Source: Rhodopseudomonas palustris HaA2
GTDB taxonomy: Bacteria > Pseudomonadota > Alphaproteobacteria > Rhizobiales > Xanthobacteraceae
Assembly (NCBI RefSeq): GCF_000013365.1
Contig: NC_007778.1
Coordinates: forward strand, 744,001 to 808,000
DNA: 64,000 nucleotides
Direction: 5' to 3'
Numbering within the stretch: the stretch's first letter is position 1; every line of letters begins with the position of its first letter. This document shows, one piece after another, positions 7,755-16,633 of the stretch. The notes under the pieces are model-generated. The model saw only the letters and a program-made list of their open reading frames with translations. It made no database searches and had not been told where the DNA came from. The translations under genes were made by a program, and so were the position numbers.

Positions 7755-9638
7755 TCAAGAATCGTCGTCGTCGTCGACCGGATCGACGGCGCCTTCGATA
7801 CCAGCATCGGTCTGGGCCGGCTCGGTGGCGAGCCGCCGCACCTCGATCACCTTGGCGCCGGGAAACCGCGCCAGCACCTCCTGCACCCGCGGATCGCTCT
7901 CCGCGGCGCGCTCGCGCTCGTTCTTCTGCGCCTCGTTCTGTGAGCGCAGCGTCGGCTGGCCCGGCTCGTTCGACACGATCACGGTCCAGCGCCGCCCGGT
8001 CCATTGTTCGAGCTTGCGGCCGAGCTCGCCGATCAGGCTGCGCGACGCGGTGCGCTCCAGCGCCAGTTCGAGCCGGCCGTCCTCGATCCGCACCAGCCGA
8101 ACATCGGCTTCCAGCGCCATCCGGGTCATCACATCGCGCTTTTCCGACGCGAGCGCGACGAGCTGCGGGAAACTTGTGATCGTCAGCGCCGCGGGGGTCG
8201 GCTGCGGAGCCGCGGCGGGCTGCGGCCGCGCCATCGACGGCTGGCTCATCGTCGCGCCACCGCGCGGCGCCATTGCGGCCGGCGTAGCGTAATTTGGCGG
8301 AGCTGATGCCATTGCGGAGGGTGGAGCGGAGGGCGGAGCCGACGGCGCGTCACGCGGCGCACTGCCGCCGGACGGCAGCGAACCGCCGCCGCCGCCACCT
8401 TGCTCGATCATCCGGATCGCTTCATCCGGCGTCGGCAGATCGGCCGCGTACGCAATCCGCACCAGCACCATTTCGGCGGCTGCGGCGGGGCGCGTCGCGC
8501 CTTGCACTTCGGCGATGCCCTTGAGCAGCATCTGCCACATCCGCGACAGCACCCGCATCGACAGCCGGGTCGCAAATTCGCGCCCGCGCAGCCGCTCGGT
8601 CTCGCCGAACGCCACATTGTCGGCGGTCGCCGGCACGATCTTGACCCGCGTCACGAAGTTCACGAATTCGGCGAGATCGCTCAGCACCACCACCGGATCG
8701 GCGCCGGTGTCGTATTGATCGCGGAATTCCGCGAAGGCGGCGGCGATGTCGCCGCGCGCCAGCGCATCGAACAGCTCGATCACCCGGGTACGATCGGCGA
8801 GGCCGAGCATCTGCCGGACCTGATCGGCGCGCACCAGACCGGCCGCATGGGCGATCGCCTGATCGAACAGCGACAGCGAATCGCGCACCGAGCCTTCGGC
8901 GGCGCGGGCGATGATGCCGAGCGCTTCGGCCTCGACCTCGACGCCTTCTTTCTCGGCTATACCGCCGAGGTGCTTCATCAGCACGTCGGCCTCGACGCGG
9001 CGCAGATCGAAACGCTGGCAGCGCGACAGCACCGTCACCGGCACCTTGCGGATCTCGGTGGTGGCGAACACGAATTTGGCGTGCTCCGGCGGTTCCTCCA
9101 GCGTCTTCAGGAAAGCGTTGAACGCCGCCGTCGACAGCATGTGGACTTCGTCGATGATGTAGACCTTGTAGCGCGCGCTGGCCGGGGCGTAGCGCACGCT
9201 GTCGTTGATCTGGCGGACGTCGTCGACCCCGGTATGCGAGGCGGCGTCCATCTCCAGCACGTCCATGTGCCGGCTTTCCATGATCGCCTTGCAGTGCACG
9301 CCGTGCACCGGCATGTGGATGGTCGGCCCCTTCACCGAACCGTCCGGCAGCTCGTAATTCAGCGCCCGCGCCAGGATGCGCGCCGTGGTGGTCTTGCCGA
9401 CGCCGCGGACGCCGGTGAGGATCCAGGCCTGCGGAATCCGCCCGGTATCGAACGCGTTGGAGACGGTGCGCACCACCGCTTCCTGGCCGATCAGGTCTTC
9501 GAAGCTGTTGGGACGATACTTACGCGCCAGCACCCGATAGGCGCCGGCCGGAGCGCCACCCGAGGCGCCTGCAGTCGGCGCGAGGCCGGTCCGATCCGAA
9601 TCGTCCGAAGGGGTCGCGGGAGGGCCTGCGTCGGTCAT
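7755..9638 (-). CDS. dnaX: DNA polymerase III subunit gamma/tau
   Basis: The clamp-loader ATPase subunit that joins the replicative polymerases and loads the beta sliding clamp. The 627-residue product begins with a disordered Ala/Pro/Ser segment (1-33) and then has [17 protein letters not shown]. The Walker A is [14 protein letters not shown], and the Walker B region reads [10 protein letters not shown]. The sensor region [22 protein letters not shown] follows. After the collar region comes a long Pro/Ala/Ser/Gly linker and a tau-specific C-terminal domain. The frame opens more than 100 codons upstream through the SRP RNA region, but the ATG at 9638 is the first plausible start. No A-rich slippery heptamer is visible, so a frameshifted gamma form is not predicted. 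Confidence 0.96.
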   Translation of the reverse strand: MTDAGPPATPSDDSDRTGLAPTAGASGGAPAGAYRVLARKYRPNSFEDLIGQEAVVRTVSNAFDTGRIPQAWILTGVRGVGKTTTARILARALNYELPDGSVKGPTIHMPVHGVHCKAIMESRHMDVLEMDAASHTGVDDVRQINDSVRYAPASARYKVYIIDEVHMLSTAAFNAFLKTLEEPPEHAKFVFATTEIRKVPVTVLSRCQRFDLRRVEADVLMKHLGGIAEKEGVEVEAEALGIIARAAEGSVRDSLSLFDQAIAHAAGLVRADQVRQMLGLADRTRVIELFDALARGDIAAAFAEFRDQYDTGADPVVVLSDLAEFVNFVTRVKIVPATADNVAFGETERLRGREFATRLSMRVLSRMWQMLLKGIAEVQGATRPAAAAEMVLVRIAYAADLPTPDEAIRMIEQGGGGGGSLPSGGSAPRDAPSAPPSAPPSAMASAPPNYATPAAMAPRGGATMSQPSMARPQPAAAPQPTPAALTITSFPQLVALASEKRDVMTRMALEADVRLVRIEDGRLELALERTASRSLIGELGRKLEQWTGRRWTVIVSNEPGQPTLRSQNEAQKNERERAAESDPRVQEVLARFPGAKVIEVRRLATEPAQTDAGIEGAVDPVDDDDDS

Positions 9639-9800
9639 CGGGCGTTCCGCAATGTGTTCTCTCTCGGGGCCGCATTGCGGAACGGGACGGAGGCTGTCCG
9701 GCGGGGACCCGGCCCGACACCCGTCCGACACCGGCACTGAAGGGTCGGCCGGATACGCCACCGTGGATCGACCGGCGCGCAACGGCCGGAAAAACGAGTA

Positions 9801-9898
9801 GGAGACTGACGAGCGACCCGATCCGGACCTCGTTAGGGCTGCTTCCTTCCGGACCTGACCCGGTTGGCGAGTGGCTCGTCCACCGCCAATCTCCCGGT
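9801..9898 (-). ncRNA. ffs: Signal recognition particle RNA (4.5S type)
   Basis: The minus strand contains the near-universal SRP RNA domain IV sequence GGTCAGGTCCGGAAGGAAGC with its GGAA tetraloop and the asymmetric loop that binds Ffh. The flanks GGGAGATTGG...GACGAGCC and GGGTCGCTCGTCAGTCTCC pair to form the long rod of a bacterial 4.5S-type RNA of about 98 nucleotides. It lies upstream of dnaX on the same strand. The ends are set by pairing and are accurate to a few bases. A short T-run (CGTTTTTCC) lies just after the 3' end. Confidence 0.93.
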
Positions 9899-9900
9899 CC

Positions 9901-9930
9901 CTATTTGGAGCCAAAACCGCCCGAATGCAA
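9901..9930 (-). promoter_or_regulatory. Probable promoter of SRP RNA
   Basis: On the minus strand a -35-like TTGCAT (9925-9930), an 18-base spacer and a -10-like AAATAG (9901-9906) precede the predicted 5' end of the SRP RNA by only a few bases. The -10 is a weak match, so the call rests mainly on position. Confidence 0.4.
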
Positions 9931-10109
9931 GCGGCCGCGCCGCGTCTTGGACCTTCGGACAGGGCGAGCCCCCAACGTTCCGGAGGCGGCGAGGAATTCA
10001 GCATCGCGCCGCCGCTTTCGTGCCATCGACCGAGTTGCTATGGAGAGGCGGGGCCCGTACCCGCAACCACGCAAGAGCCCGCTTTTGCCAACGGGCCGAT
10101 GGAACCGAC

Positions 10110-10526
10110 ATGCCCGCCGATTGGTCGCTCAGTCCTCAGCTCGAAAAAGACACCATCAACATCGGCGATCTGCCGCTCAGCCGCGTGCTGGTGATCAAGG
10201 ACGCGAATTATCCGTGGCTGCTGCTGGTGCCGCGCCGCGCCGGCGCAGTCGAGATCACCGACCTCGACGAGGTCGCGCAGGCGCAGTTGATGACGGAAAT
10301 CTCCCGGGTCGGCCGCGCGCTCAAGGACATCACCAAATGCGACAAGCTGAACATCGCCGCCCTCGGCAATGTGGTGCCGCAGCTGCATGTCCATGTGATC
10401 GCGCGACGCGCCAACGACGCCGCCTGGCCGCGCCCGGTGTGGGGCGTGGTGCCGGCGCTGCCGCACGACGCCGAGGAAGTGCAGCACTTCATCAGCGCGC
10501 TGCGGCGCAAGATCTGGCTGGGCTGA
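10110..10526 (+). CDS. HIT-family nucleotide hydrolase
   Basis: A 138-residue histidine-triad superfamily protein. Members hydrolyse or transfer nucleoside monophosphates from substrates such as dinucleoside polyphosphates or AMP conjugates. The triad region reads QLHVHVIAR (residues 91-99): compared with the usual HxHxHxx, the first histidine is Gln91, while His93 (nucleophile position) and His95 are kept. The neighbouring AAWPRPVWG segment is typical of the alphaproteobacterial subgroup. ATG 10110 starts MPADWSLSPQL; the open frame further upstream overlaps the SRP RNA promoter area and is not coding. Only four bases separate it from nudC, so the two are probably one operon. Confidence 0.9.
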   Translation: MPADWSLSPQLEKDTINIGDLPLSRVLVIKDANYPWLLLVPRRAGAVEITDLDEVAQAQLMTEISRVGRALKDITKCDKLNIAALGNVVPQLHVHVIARRANDAAWPRPVWGVVPALPHDAEEVQHFISALRRKIWLG

Positions 10527-10530
10527 GCCG

Positions 10531-11463
10531 ATGAGCAGCGCCTTTCCGCTCGGCCAGCCGGCCTTCGTCAGCAACATCCTCGACCGCGCCGCGCATCTGC
10601 GCCGCGACGATTCCAAGCTGATGGCAATGGAGGACAAAAGCGACACCCGCGCCTATGTGGTGCATCGCGATTCGCTGGTGGTGAAGCACGAGGACGGCGG
10701 CCCGCGCGCGCTGCTGTCGATCAAGGAGGCGCTGTCGCTCGGCGCCAATCCCGGCACGATCTTCCTCGGCCTGCGCGACGGCGCGGCGGTGTTCGGCATG
10801 GGCATCGGCGCTACGGCAGTCGAGACGCTGATGACGCGCAGCGACGCCGGCATCGCCGAGCTGCGCGGCATGGCGATGCAGGGCATCCTGCCGCCGGAAC
10901 AGCTGTCGGCGATCGCGATGGCGAAATCGATGGTCAGCTGGCACCAGCGCCACGGCTATTGCGCCAATTGCGGCACCCGCACGGCGATGACGCAGGGCGG
11001 CTGGAAGCGCGACTGCCCGAACTGCAAGGCCGAGCATTTTCCGCGCACCGACCCGGTGGTGATCATGCTGGTGACGTCCGGCGACAAATGCCTGCTCGGC
11101 CGGCAGAAGCCGTTTCCGGCCGGGATGTATTCGTGCCTCGCCGGCTTCGTCGAGGCGGCGGAGACGATCGAGGATGCGGTGCGTCGCGAGATTTTTGAGG
11201 AATCCGGCATCCGCTGTTCCGAGGTGCGCTACTACATGACGCAGCCGTGGCCGTACCCATCCTCGCTGATGATCGGTTGTACGGCGATCGCCACGACGGA
11301 AGACATCACCATCGATTTCACCGAACTCGAAGATGCGCGCTGGTTCTCGCGCGACGAGGCCGCCGCGATGCTCAATCGCCAGCATCCGGACGGCCTGGTC
11401 GGGCCGCACCCGTTCGCGATCGCGCATCATCTGGTCGGCCGCTGGCTGGAGCAGACATCATGA
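10531..11463 (+). CDS. nudC: NAD(H) pyrophosphatase NudC (Nudix)
   Basis: A 310-residue Nudix hydrolase that cleaves NADH to NMNH and AMP and, in characterised relatives, removes NAD caps from RNA. The domains are an N-terminal region (1-140), a zinc ribbon with cysteines in YCANCGTR and DCPNCKAEHFPRTDP, then the Nudix fold. The Nudix box reads GFVEAAETIEDAVRREIFEESGI, and the NudC-specific SQPWPFPxS motif appears as TQPWPYPSSLM. All family signatures are intact. It lies four bases after the HIT gene, and its stop codon overlaps the ATG of the sugar kinase gene, so the three genes are very likely co-translated. Confidence 0.95.
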   Translation: MSSAFPLGQPAFVSNILDRAAHLRRDDSKLMAMEDKSDTRAYVVHRDSLVVKHEDGGPRALLSIKEALSLGANPGTIFLGLRDGAAVFGMGIGATAVETLMTRSDAGIAELRGMAMQGILPPEQLSAIAMAKSMVSWHQRHGYCANCGTRTAMTQGGWKRDCPNCKAEHFPRTDPVVIMLVTSGDKCLLGRQKPFPAGMYSCLAGFVEAAETIEDAVRREIFEESGIRCSEVRYYMTQPWPYPSSLMIGCTAIATTEDITIDFTELEDARWFSRDEAAAMLNRQHPDGLVGPHPFAIAHHLVGRWLEQTS

Positions 11464-12389
11464 CGAACACCGCAAAGCCCAAGCCGCGGATTCTCTGCGT
11501 CGGCATTCCGGTCCGCGACCTCACCTTCCGGATCGAGGCGGTGCCGGGCCGCGGCAACAAGATCCCCGCCAGTGCTTATGAAGAGATCTGCGGCGGCAAT
11601 GCGCTCAATGCCGGGATAGGCATCGCGAGGCTCGGCGGCACCGCGACGATGTGCGGCCCGATGGGCGACGCGAGCGAAATCGCGGGGCGCTTCATCTTCG
11701 ACAAGCTCGGCGAGGAAGGCATCGCGACCACCGGCCTGATCCACATGCCGGGGCTGGTGACGCCGATTTCCGCCGTGATGGTCGATCCGACCGGCGAGCG
11801 CACCATCGTCACCTTCCGTGATCCGCGACTGTGGAACGTCGCGTTGCCGGACGCCGATGCGCTGCTCGAGAACTGCGACGCCATCATGATCGAGAGCCGC
11901 TGCGCCGGCTTCGCCACGCCGCTGTGCGCCGAGGCGACCAGGCGCGGGATTCCGGTGGTGGTCGATATCGACAGCGCGATGGCGATGAACGAGGGCCTGC
12001 TGACGGCGTCGTCGCATCTGATCTTTTCGGCCGAAGCGCTGCACGCCACCGCCGGCGTCGCCGACGACGAAGCCGCGCTGACCAAGGTGGCGAAGCTGAC
12101 GCATGCCTTCGTGGCCGTCACCCGCGGCCCGAAGGGGACGCTGTGGCTCGACGCCGACAAACAATTTCAGCAGACCCCGGCGTTCCCGGTGCACGTCGTC
12201 GACACGCTCGGCGCCGGCGACATCTTCCACGGCGGCTTCGCGGTGGCGTTCAGCGAGGGCCAGGACATTCCGAGCGCGCTGCGCTTCGCCTCCGCCGCGG
12301 CCGCGCTGAAATGCACCAGGCCCGGCGGCGCCTTCGCCTGCCCGGACCGCGCCGAGGTCGAGGCGTTTCTCGCCGACAAGCGGAAGTAA
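11460..12389 (+). CDS. PfkB-family carbohydrate kinase
   Basis: A 309-residue ribokinase-fold kinase. It begins with PRILCVGIPVRDLTFR, has the GGNALNAGIGIARLGG nucleoside/sugar-binding region (PfkB signature 1 area), and carries signature 2 as DTLGAGDIFHGGFAVAF near the C-terminus, with the catalytic Asp in GAGD. The substrate cannot be assigned from sequence; family members phosphorylate ribose, fructose derivatives, adenosine or similar. The ATG overlaps the nudC stop (ATGA), indicating translational coupling in a HIT-nudC-kinase operon, which suggests a link with nucleotide or ribose turnover. Confidence 0.9.
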   Translation: MTNTAKPKPRILCVGIPVRDLTFRIEAVPGRGNKIPASAYEEICGGNALNAGIGIARLGGTATMCGPMGDASEIAGRFIFDKLGEEGIATTGLIHMPGLVTPISAVMVDPTGERTIVTFRDPRLWNVALPDADALLENCDAIMIESRCAGFATPLCAEATRRGIPVVVDIDSAMAMNEGLLTASSHLIFSAEALHATAGVADDEAALTKVAKLTHAFVAVTRGPKGTLWLDADKQFQQTPAFPVHVVDTLGAGDIFHGGFAVAFSEGQDIPSALRFASAAAALKCTRPGGAFACPDRAEVEAFLADKRK

Positions 12390-12442
12390 TCAGCCGCGGC
12401 GCACGCGCGCGCAACGCCGCAGCCGTCTCGTGAGGCGCGGCT

Positions 12443-13672
12443 TCAGCCCGACGCGACCTCGTCGATTTTGAAGGCGCGCGAGGCGAACAGATCGCGGTCC
12501 GGCGCGAGCGGCGCCTCGTCGGCCGATGTCGGTGCCGGCGCCGCTGCGGCGGGCGCGGCGAAATCCAGTTCCTCGATCCGCGCGGCGCGGCGCTCGATCT
12601 TATCGGCCGAGACGAGAATCTGGCGGACGTCGTCGTTGACCTGGCCGAAATGCGTCTGCAGCTTGGTGACGCGCTCGCGCAGGCGCGCGAGATCGTCGCC
12701 GAGGCTCAGCACTTCGGTGCGGATCTGGTCGGCGGCATCGCGCATCCGCGCGTCTTTCAGGATCTGCTGCATCACTTGGATCGCCAGCATCAGCAGCGAC
12801 GGCGACACCAGCACGATTCGCGCCCGATAGGCCTTCTGGATGACGTCGTCGAAGCCGTCGTGGATCTCCGCATAGACCGATTCCGACGGCACGAACATCA
12901 GCGCGGTGTCCTGGGTCTCGCCGGGGATCAGGTATTTCTCGGCGATGTCGCCGACATGCCGCATCACGTCGATCCGCAGCCGCTGCGATGCGGCTTTCTT
13001 CTGCTCGTCGCTGCGGGCCTCGCGCAGCGCCGTCACCGCCTCGAGCGGAAACTTGGCGTCGATGCACAGTGGCCGCTGGTCGGGCAGCAGCACCACGCAG
13101 TCCGGCCGCTTGCCGGTCGACAGCGTGTATTGGAACGCGTAGCCGCCTTTCGGCAGGCCGTCCTGCACGATCGATTCCATCCGCGCCTGGCCGAAGGCGC
13201 CGCGCGCCTGCTTGTTGGCCAGCACGTCGCGCAGCGTCGTCACCTGGTCGGTCAGTTCGGTGAGATTCTCGTGCGCGCGGTCGATGATGCCGAGCCGCTC
13301 GTGCAGCGCCTGCAGGCTCTCCATGGTGTGCCGCGTCGACTGGGTCATCGACTGGCCGAAGCGGTGGGTCACCGTATCCAGCCGCTCGCTGACCGCGCGG
13401 GCCATCTCGGCCTGCCGCCCCGCCAGCGCCCGGCCCATCGCATCGACCCGGCCATTGGCCTCGCTCTGGAACCGGATCAGGTCCGACAGCCGCTGCTCGA
13501 GGTCGGCGGCGCGGCGGGCCTGCGCCAGCGCCGCGGCGTTGCCGCCCTGCAGCCCGCGCGCGATCACCAGCACGATAGCCAGCAGCAACAGCAGCGCCAG
13601 TGCACTGGCGCCGACCAGCGCCATGCCGACGCTGACCGGGGCGCCTCCCGGATCGAACAGAATCTCGTTCAT
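12443..13672 (-). CDS. rmuC: DNA recombination protein RmuC
   Basis: A 409-residue protein with one N-terminal transmembrane helix (about residues 15-40), a long coiled coil (about 50-150) and a nuclease-like RmuC domain. Family features are GRPDCVVLLPDQRPLCIDAKFPLEA-type sequence in the middle (acidic D and K of a restriction-endonuclease-like fold) and VSPSLLMLAIQVMQQI. RmuC limits recombination at inverted repeats, and in E. coli it is known as an SOS-induced gene. A LexA-like box lies 33-47 bases before this start codon. It is convergent with the sugar kinase gene and divergent from def. Confidence 0.94.
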   Translation of the reverse strand: MNEILFDPGGAPVSVGMALVGASALALLLLLAIVLVIARGLQGGNAAALAQARRAADLEQRLSDLIRFQSEANGRVDAMGRALAGRQAEMARAVSERLDTVTHRFGQSMTQSTRHTMESLQALHERLGIIDRAHENLTELTDQVTTLRDVLANKQARGAFGQARMESIVQDGLPKGGYAFQYTLSTGKRPDCVVLLPDQRPLCIDAKFPLEAVTALREARSDEQKKAASQRLRIDVMRHVGDIAEKYLIPGETQDTALMFVPSESVYAEIHDGFDDVIQKAYRARIVLVSPSLLMLAIQVMQQILKDARMRDAADQIRTEVLSLGDDLARLRERVTKLQTHFGQVNDDVRQILVSADKIERRAARIEELDFAAPAAAAPAPTSADEAPLAPDRDLFASRAFKIDEVASG

Positions 13673-13704
13673 GGCGCGACCGTAGCAGATCGTCCGGCGT
13701 TCGC

Positions 13705-13719
13705 GAACGAAGAGAGAAC
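13705..13719 (-). promoter_or_regulatory. LexA (SOS) box upstream of rmuC
   Basis: The minus strand reads GTTC, then seven bases, then GTTC, the direct-repeat LexA box of alphaproteobacteria (GTTC-N7-GTTC). It lies 33-47 bases before the rmuC ATG. A further GAAC copy follows on the plus strand at an N8 spacing. Both half-sites are perfect. Confidence 0.6.
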
Positions 13720-13820
13720 GTCACGCTGAACAGATCTTTAAGCGGGCCCGCGCCGAAAGTGGCAGATCCTCCGGTCGGTCCCGGATTGACCCGCAAGCGC
13801 GCGCGCCTTAAATCGCCGCC

Positions 13821-14348
13821 ATGGCCCTGCGCGAAATCATCATCCTGCCGGACAAGCGGCTGCGTGAAATCTCCAAGCCCGTCGCCGAGGTGACGCCGGA
13901 GATCCGCAAGCTCGCGGACGACATGTTCGAGAGCATGTACGAGGCGCCCGGCATCGGGCTGGCGGCGATTCAGATCGCCGAGCCGGTGCGGCTGATCACG
14001 ATGGACATCGTGCGCAAAGAGGGCAACGGCAAGAGCGATCCGCGGGCCTTCATCAATCCGGAGATCGTCGGCGCCTCGGCCGAGCTGAACGTCTACGAGG
14101 AAGGCTGCCTGTCGATCCCGGAATACTACGCCGAGGTCGAGCGGCCCAAGACGGTGCGGATTCGTTACACCGATCTCGACGGTCAGGTGAAGGAAGAGGA
14201 CGCCGACGGCCTGTTCGCGACCTGCATCCAGCACGAGATCGACCACCTCAACGGCGTGCTGTTCGTCGATCATATCTCGAAGCTGAAAAAGGCGATGGTC
14301 GTCCGCAAGTTCGAGAAGGCCGCCAAGCGCGGCATCAAATACGTCTGA
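13821..14348 (+). CDS. def: Peptide deformylase
   Basis: A 175-residue metallo-hydrolase that removes the formyl group from nascent N-terminal methionine. The three family motifs are intact: GIGLAAIQI (residues 44-52, Gln51), EGCLSIP (94-100, metal ligand Cys96) and QHEIDHLNG (137-145, ligands His138 and His142, catalytic Glu139). Length is standard. The next gene is fmt, which adds the formyl group to Met-tRNA, a conserved pairing; a gap of about 75 bases separates them and both are on the plus strand. Confidence 0.98.
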
Positions 14349-14422
14349 GCGTTCGCGCAGACGACCGGCCGACGCGTTGCGGCGCTCGGCCCTTCGTCGG
14401 CCCAGACCTGGGACCTCACGCC

Positions 14423-15361
14423 ATGCCTCTTCGCCTCGTTTTCATGGGCACGCCCGATTTCGCGGTGCCGACGCTGCTGGCGCTGTCGGCCTATGGGCAC
14501 GACATCGCGGCGGTCTATAGCCGCGAGCCGAAGCCGGCCGGGCGCGGCATGAAACTGCAGCACAGCCCGGTGGCGCAGGAGGCGCAGCGGCTCGGGATTC
14601 CCGTGCTGACGCCGAAGACGCTGAGAACCGACGAGGCGTTGGCCGAATTCCGCAGCCACGAGGCCGACGCGGCGGTGGTGGTCGCCTACGGCATGATCCT
14701 GCCGCAGGCGATCCTCGATGCACCAAAGCTCGGCTGCTACAATCTGCACGGCTCGCTGCTGCCGCGCTGGCGCGGCGCCGCGCCGCTCAACCGCGCCATC
14801 ATGGCGGGCGACGCCGAATCGGGCGTGATGGTGATGAAGATGGACGTCGGCCTCGACACCGGCGACGTCGCGATGGCCGAGCGGATCGCCATCACCGATG
14901 CGATGACCGTCACCGATCTGCACGACGCGCTGGCACGGCTCGGCGCCGACCTGATGGTGCGGGCGATGGCGGCGCTGGAGCGCGGCGGGCTGCAGCTCGC
15001 CCGGCAGAGCGAACACGGCGTCAGCTACGCGGCCAAGATCGACAAGGCGGAAGCGAAGATCGATTTCGCCCGGCCGGCGCAGGCGGTGCTGCGCCACATT
15101 CACGGGCTGTCGCCGTTTCCCGGCGCGTGGTGCGAACTGCCGATCGACGGCGAGGCGGTGCGGGTCAAGATCCTGCGCTGCGCGCTCGCCGATGGTCGCG
15201 GCGCTCCGGGCGAGATGCTGGGCGACGATCTCACCATCGCCTGCGCCGACGGCGCGATCCGCGTGCTGCAATTGCAGCGCGCCGGCAAGCAGCCGATGAG
15301 CGCCGACGAGTTCCTGCGCGGCACGCCGATCGCGAAGGGCGTGCGGGTGAGTTCAAGCTGA
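14423..15361 (+). CDS. fmt: Methionyl-tRNA formyltransferase
   Basis: Formylates initiator Met-tRNA using 10-formyltetrahydrofolate. The 312-residue product has the N-terminal formyltransferase fold starting [16 protein letters not shown]. The catalytic residues equivalent to E. coli Asn108, His110 and Asp146 are Asn107 and His109 in [16 protein letters not shown] and Asp145 in DVGLDTGD. The C-terminal OB-like domain includes [12 protein letters not shown] and ends with the TPIAKGVRV segment. It follows def and precedes truA across a repeat element. No oddities. Confidence 0.97.
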   Translation: MPLRLVFMGTPDFAVPTLLALSAYGHDIAAVYSREPKPAGRGMKLQHSPVAQEAQRLGIPVLTPKTLRTDEALAEFRSHEADAAVVVAYGMILPQAILDAPKLGCYNLHGSLLPRWRGAAPLNRAIMAGDAESGVMVMKMDVGLDTGDVAMAERIAITDAMTVTDLHDALARLGADLMVRAMAALERGGLQLARQSEHGVSYAAKIDKAEAKIDFARPAQAVLRHIHGLSPFPGAWCELPIDGEAVRVKILRCALADGRGAPGEMLGDDLTIACADGAIRVLQLQRAGKQPMSADEFLRGTPIAKGVRVSSS

Positions 15362-15386
15362 GGCGGGGCGCCGCCCCACCCACAGC

Positions 15387-15489
15387 CGTCACCACCCGCG
15401 CATGCGGGTGGCCCAGTATCCCAGAGCGTTCATGATTGATAACCAGCGCTCTGCAATACTGGGTCGCCCGGTCGAGCCGGGCGATGACG
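15387..15489. repeat. Palindromic repeat family D
   Basis: A palindromic element between fmt and truA. Its left arm contains CGTCAC, a small hairpin (CACCCGCGCATGCGGGTG) and GCCCAGTATCCCAGAGCG. Its right arm contains CGCTCTGCAATACTGGGT, a small hairpin (CGCCCGGTCGAGCCGGGCG) and ATGACG. The arms are imperfect inverted copies of each other. Nothing in it codes for protein. Confidence 0.85.
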
Positions 15490-15550
15490 TGGTGGTGATG
15501 GGCTTCGCTCCCGCTCCAGCACCGCGCGCGGTCGCAGAAACAAGAGAAGC

Positions 15551-16288
15551 ATGCCCCGCTACAAACTCACCATCGAATATGACGGCGCGCCGTTTTGCGG
15601 CTGGCAGTTGCAGCCGACGTTGCCGTCGGTGCAGGGCGCGCTGGAGGCGGCGGCGCTGGCGACCTGCGGCGAAGCGGTGCGGGTGCACGGCGCCGGCCGC
15701 ACCGATGCGGGCGTGCACGCGCTGGGGCAGGTGGCGCATGTCGACATTCCGAAGCCGTTCCGCGCCGACAAGCTGCGCGACGCGCTCAACGCCCATGTGC
15801 GGCCGCATCCGATCGCGGTCCTGTCCGCCGAACTCGTGGCGGATGATTTCGAGGCGCGGTTCTCGGCGATCCGGCGGCACTACCGCTATCGCATCGTCAA
15901 CCGCCGCTCCAATCTCGCGCTCGAGCTCGGCAAAGTGTGGCGGGTGCCGAAGCCACTCGACACCGACGCGATGCACCGCGCAGCGCAAGTGCTGATCGGC
16001 AAGCACGACTTCACGACGTTCCGCGACACCGAGTGCCAGGCCGCCTCGCCGGCCAAGACGCTGGACGTGCTCGACGTCGTGCGGAACGGCGACGCCGTCG
16101 ATATCATCACCAATGCGCGTTCCTATCTGCACAGCCAGGTGCGCTCGATGGTCGGCTCCCTGGTGTGGGTCGGCGAAGGCCGCTGGACGGCGGATGATCT
16201 CGCCGCCGCGCTCGCCGCCCGCCGCCGCTCCGCCTGCGGCCCGGTGGCGCCGCCGGATGGGTTGTATCTGGTGCAGGTGGATTACTGA
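15551..16288 (+). CDS. truA: tRNA pseudouridine(38-40) synthase TruA
   Basis: Converts uridines 38-40 in the anticodon stem of many tRNAs to pseudouridine. The 245-residue protein starts [19 protein letters not shown], the typical TruA opening. It carries the catalytic motif [11 protein letters not shown] with Asp52, and later has [14 protein letters not shown] and [20 protein letters not shown]. Length is normal. It is the last gene of the def-fmt-truA set, and is convergent with dapE across two repeat elements. Confidence 0.97.
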   Translation: MPRYKLTIEYDGAPFCGWQLQPTLPSVQGALEAAALATCGEAVRVHGAGRTDAGVHALGQVAHVDIPKPFRADKLRDALNAHVRPHPIAVLSAELVADDFEARFSAIRRHYRYRIVNRRSNLALELGKVWRVPKPLDTDAMHRAAQVLIGKHDFTTFRDTECQAASPAKTLDVLDVVRNGDAVDIITNARSYLHSQVRSMVGSLVWVGEGRWTADDLAAALAARRRSACGPVAPPDGLYLVQVDY

Positions 16289-16344
16289 GTACTAGAGCTG
16301 TTCATCGCTTGATTGAAGCGGCGCGGCATTCTCGAATGCGGAGT

Positions 16345-16465
16345 CGTCATCCTGAGGTGCGAGCGCAGCGAGCCTCGAAGGATGCGGCGGCCAAGGCGCT
16401 TGCGGCTCATCCTTCGAGGCCCGCTGGCCGCGCATGGCGCGGCCAGCGGGCACCTCAGGATGACG
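16345..16465. repeat. Palindromic repeat family A, copy 2
   Basis: Same outer arms (CGTCATCCTGAGGTGC and GCACCTCAGGATGACG) and inner arms (GCCTCGAAGGATG and CATCCTTCGAGGC) as copy 1, with different hairpin tips (GAGCGCAGCGA; CGCTGGCCGCGCATGGCGCG). It lies between the convergent truA and dapE genes, immediately before a family C element. Confidence 0.92.
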
Positions 16466-16514
16466 GCGGTGATTCCATCAAAAGCAGAGCTGCTCTAAGG
16501 GTCACAAACATCTC

Positions 16515-16625
16515 GTTCGTCATTCCGGGATGGGCCGCGCAGCGGCACAGGCCCGGAATCCATAACCCCTGACAGTGAGTATGGATTCCGGGCTCGCGCT
16601 ACGCGCGCCCCGGAATGACGAAAGA
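16515..16625. repeat. Palindromic repeat family C
   Basis: Outer arms TCGTCATTCCGGGATG and GCCCCGGAATGACGAAAG, inner arms GCCCGGAATCCATA and TATGGATTCCGGGC, with a short AT-containing centre. It occupies the rest of the truA-dapE gap after the family A copy. It is non-coding and ends less than 10 bases from the dapE stop codon. Confidence 0.9.
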
Positions 16626-16633
16626 GAGGTCGT

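Noticed and set aside
8370-8410. Programmed frameshift site in dnaX
   Set aside because: The region is a GGC/CCG repeat encoding glycine; no A/T-rich slippery heptamer is present.
9644-9659. GTTC...GTTC repeat before dnaX as a LexA box
   Set aside because: The spacing is eight bases, not the required seven, and dnaX is not a usual SOS gene.
9639-10004. Upstream extension of dnaX through the SRP RNA
   Set aside because: The RNA and its promoter occupy this DNA; the extension has no conserved sequence and a good ATG exists at 9638.
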